A stretch of 7,100 nt of DNA from Hyphomicrobiales bacterium (lineage in GTDB: Bacteria; Pseudomonadota; Alphaproteobacteria; Rhizobiales; Aestuariivirgaceae). The first letter of the stretch is position 1. Every line of letters begins with the position of its first letter. Positions 5,839 to 7,100 of this stretch are shown piece by piece. The position numbers and the translations under genes are program-made. The stretch is from NCBI GenBank assembly GCA_027051995.1, contig JALUFY010000401.1, positions 668 through 7,767 on the forward strand. The letters run 5' to 3'. The notes under the pieces are model-generated. The model was not told where the DNA came from, did no database searches, and worked only from the letters and a program-made list of their open reading frames with translations.

Positions 5839-6593
5839 GCGCCGTCCTTCACCGCCTCGAAGCGCAGGCGGACATAATCGGCCGTCCACTCACCCTTCTC
5901 ATCGCACAGAACAGGCCGCAGCAGGTCTTCCACCTCGGCGCGCGCGAGGGGCGCGTCAGCCCCGAACTGCTCGAAGAACACCCCCCGGAAGGTCTTCAGC
6001 CAGGCGGCCATGCCGCAATCAAGGCGCGTCGGGCGCGGGATCAGCTCGATGCGCCGCACCTTGAAGCCGGCCCGTTCGAGCATCTCCCCGTAAATCCGCG
6101 GCGTGGGGAAGAACCACGGCCCGGCCAGGCTCTCGTCGCCGCCCCTTGCGCGGGCCACGGCGCGCATGGCGGTGATGATGGCCGCGACATTTCCGTGTCC
6201 GCCCATCTCGGCGACGAAGCGCCCGCCGGGGCGCAGGGCGCGGAAAACCCCCTCCAGCACCGGGCCGGGCGCGGTCATCCAGTGCAGGGCGGCGTTGGAG
6301 AACACCGCGTCGAATTCGGCCTCGAAGGGCAGCGCCTCGCCGGAGGCGCGCACCACCGGCACGCCGCGCGCGCGGGCCGCCTCCAGCATGTCGCGGGAGA
6401 CATCCACACCGGTGACGCGGCATCCGGCGCGCATCAGATGCTCGCTGATGACGCCGTCTCCACAGCCCAGATCGAGAATGCGCTCGCCGCGCCGGGGCGC
6501 CAGCCACTCCAGCACCGGCCCGGCCAGATCCGAAACGAAGCGGGCGGATTTGTCATAATCGGCGGCCCGCCATGTCTGCCTGATCTCGCTCAT
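5835..6593 (-). CDS. Class I SAM-dependent methyltransferase (trans-aconitate methyltransferase/BioC-like), substrate unknown
   Basis: A 252-residue cytoplasmic methyltransferase of the Rossmann-fold class I group. Motif I is DLGCGDG (41-47), with the SAM-ribose acidic residue in GVD (Asp64). GEALPF (85-90), FDAVFSNAALHWM (94-106) and LRPGGRFVAEMGGHGNV (120-136) follow. The ALHWM segment and the C-terminal pattern with IPRPTRLD and WTADYVRLRFEA resemble trans-aconitate 2-methyltransferase-like small-molecule enzymes, but the substrate cannot be read from the sequence. It is not one of the C5 DNA methyltransferases: it has no PCQ or ENV motif. Its ATG overlaps the mlaD stop (ATGA) and its stop overlaps the DUF2155 GTG, so the three genes look like a translationally coupled operon. 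Confidence 0.9.
   Translation of the reverse strand: MSEIRQTWRAADYDKSARFVSDLAGPVLEWLAPRRGERILDLGCGDGVISEHLMRAGCRVTGVDVSRDMLEAARARGVPVVRASGEALPFEAEFDAVFSNAALHWMTAPGPVLEGVFRALRPGGRFVAEMGGHGNVAAIITAMRAVARARGGDESLAGPWFFPTPRIYGEMLERAGFKVRRIELIPRPTRLDCGMAAWLKTFRGVFFEQFGADAPLARAEVEDLLRPVLCDEKGEWTADYVRLRFEAVKDGA
5845..5850 (-). promoter_or_regulatory. Ribosome binding site supporting the GTG start of the DUF2155 gene
   Basis: On the minus strand GAAGGA lies inside the end of the upstream methyltransferase gene, 6 nt before the GTG at 5838. It supports the GTG over the ATG at 5826 and suggests coupled translation. Confidence 0.6.
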
Positions 6594-7045
6594 TTGTTCT
6601 CTTTCTTGCTGTCGAAGATATACTTGTTGACCAGCGCCCAGACATCCAGCGCGCTCTGGGTGCTGGAAAGGGCGTCGCCATCCTTGAGCATGGTTTCCGA
6701 GCCGCCCGGCTCCAGGGCGACGAATTTTTCGCCAAGCAGGCCTTCGGAGGTGATCTTGGCCGAGGTATCCTCCGGCAGCTTCACCGACTTGTCGATGGAG
6801 AAGGTGACGACGGCCTGATAGTTTTCCTGATCGAGCTTTTGATCGGCCACCGACCCCACCTTGATGCCCGCAAGCCGCACGTCGGAGCCGATGGAGATGC
6901 CCTCGATATTATCGAAATAGGCCAGAATATTGTATCCGCCGCGCCCCTTGCCCATGTCCGTGCTGGAATAGACATAAAAGAAAAAAATCGCGGCGATTGC
7001 GATGACGATCGCGCCGGTGATGGTTTCGACGACGGAATTTTTCAT
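6590..7045 (-). CDS. mlaD: MlaD-type MCE-domain protein, outer-membrane lipid asymmetry ABC transporter substrate-binding subunit
   Basis: Inner-membrane anchored, periplasm-facing subunit of the Mla phospholipid transporter, which moves phospholipids between the inner and outer membranes. From the ATG at 7045 it has 151 residues: a short basic start (MKNS), one transmembrane helix (about 6-26, AIVIAIAAIFFFYVY), then an MCE domain (about 36-115) with FDNIEGISIGSDVRLAGIKV (44-63) and the hallmark GLLGEKFVALEPG (102-114). The tail DVWALVNKYIFDSKKENK is typical of short bacterial MlaD. AGGAGGA (plus-strand coordinates 7056-7062) lies 10 nt before the ATG. A longer open frame reaches 7084, but the extra residues are charged and unlike the family. 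Upstream to 7100 the minus strand has stops in two frames (TAG at 7065-7067, TGA at 7081-7083) that could end a preceding gene; too little is visible to name it. The mlaE and mlaF genes are not in the window. Confidence 0.93.
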   Translation of the reverse strand: MKNSVVETITGAIVIAIAAIFFFYVYSSTDMGKGRGGYNILAYFDNIEGISIGSDVRLAGIKVGSVADQKLDQENYQAVVTFSIDKSVKLPEDTSAKITSEGLLGEKFVALEPGGSETMLKDGDALSSTQSALDVWALVNKYIFDSKKENK

Positions 7046-7100
7046 CGCGTGACAGTCCTCCTCGCTATCTCCCGCCGCCCTCATCGCGGCCGTCCGTCCG

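Noticed and set aside
5170..5877. Open frame on the plus strand (235 codons) opposite vsr and DUF2155
   Set aside because: Both minus-strand genes have convincing motifs; the plus-strand product has a shadow-like composition and no recognisable domain.
5820..6818. Long open frame on the plus strand (332 codons) across the minus-strand methyltransferase
   Set aside because: It is antisense to a clearly recognisable methyltransferase and the start of the mlaD coding region. Its translation is low-complexity and rich in Gly, Ala, His and Arg, with no family motifs; open antisense frames are common in high-GC DNA.
1..7100. CRISPR arrays, rRNA or tRNA genes, riboswitches
   Set aside because: No regularly spaced repeats, no tRNA cloverleaf pattern and no rRNA-like sequence were seen. 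Apart from the roughly 100-base methyltransferase leader, the gaps between genes are under about 70 bases.

Overview
The window looks like chromosomal DNA from a high-GC alphaproteobacterium. The evidence is the very GC-rich coding sequence and the gene content: an AspRS C-terminus, nadC, aat, a DUF2155 secreted protein and a short MlaD, a combination I associate with that class. I cannot name a genus.

Plus strand, left half: the 3' end of aspS (2-646), a small AroQ-fold chorismate mutase-like gene overlapping it (639-953), nadC (989-1849) and aat (1920-2570). These are co-oriented housekeeping genes with short gaps or overlaps. A strong GC-rich hairpin (1865-1904) sits between nadC and aat.

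Centre: an accessory module of about 2.8 kb. It begins with an AT-rich promoter region and encodes a Dcm/M.EcoRII-like cytosine-C5 methyltransferase (2672-3739), an EcoRII-like type II restriction endonuclease (3756-4982) and, converging from the other strand, a Vsr very-short-patch mismatch endonuclease (4966-5382). The predicted target is CCWGG. The methyltransferase would protect the site, the nuclease would cut unmodified DNA, and Vsr would repair the T:G mismatches left when the 5-methylcytosines deaminate.

Minus strand, right half: mlaD (6590-7045), a class I SAM methyltransferase (5835-6593) and a DUF2155 secreted protein (5395-5838). They are linked by ATGA and GTGA stop/start overlaps, so they probably form one translationally coupled operon. 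vsr lies 12 nt downstream of that operon.

The most interesting observation is that the restriction-modification-vsr module is bounded by a perfect 11-bp direct repeat, GCGGGTTATCC (2556-2566 and 5390-5400). One copy is in the last codons of aat and the other contains the stop codon of the DUF2155 gene. Removing 2567-5400 in silico leaves both genes intact and convergently overlapping. This points to a clean insertion between aat and DUF2155, with target duplication or homology-mediated joining and without any recognisable transposase or integrase. The enzyme families are known; the insertion architecture and the way vsr appears to depend on a host operon are what merit checking.
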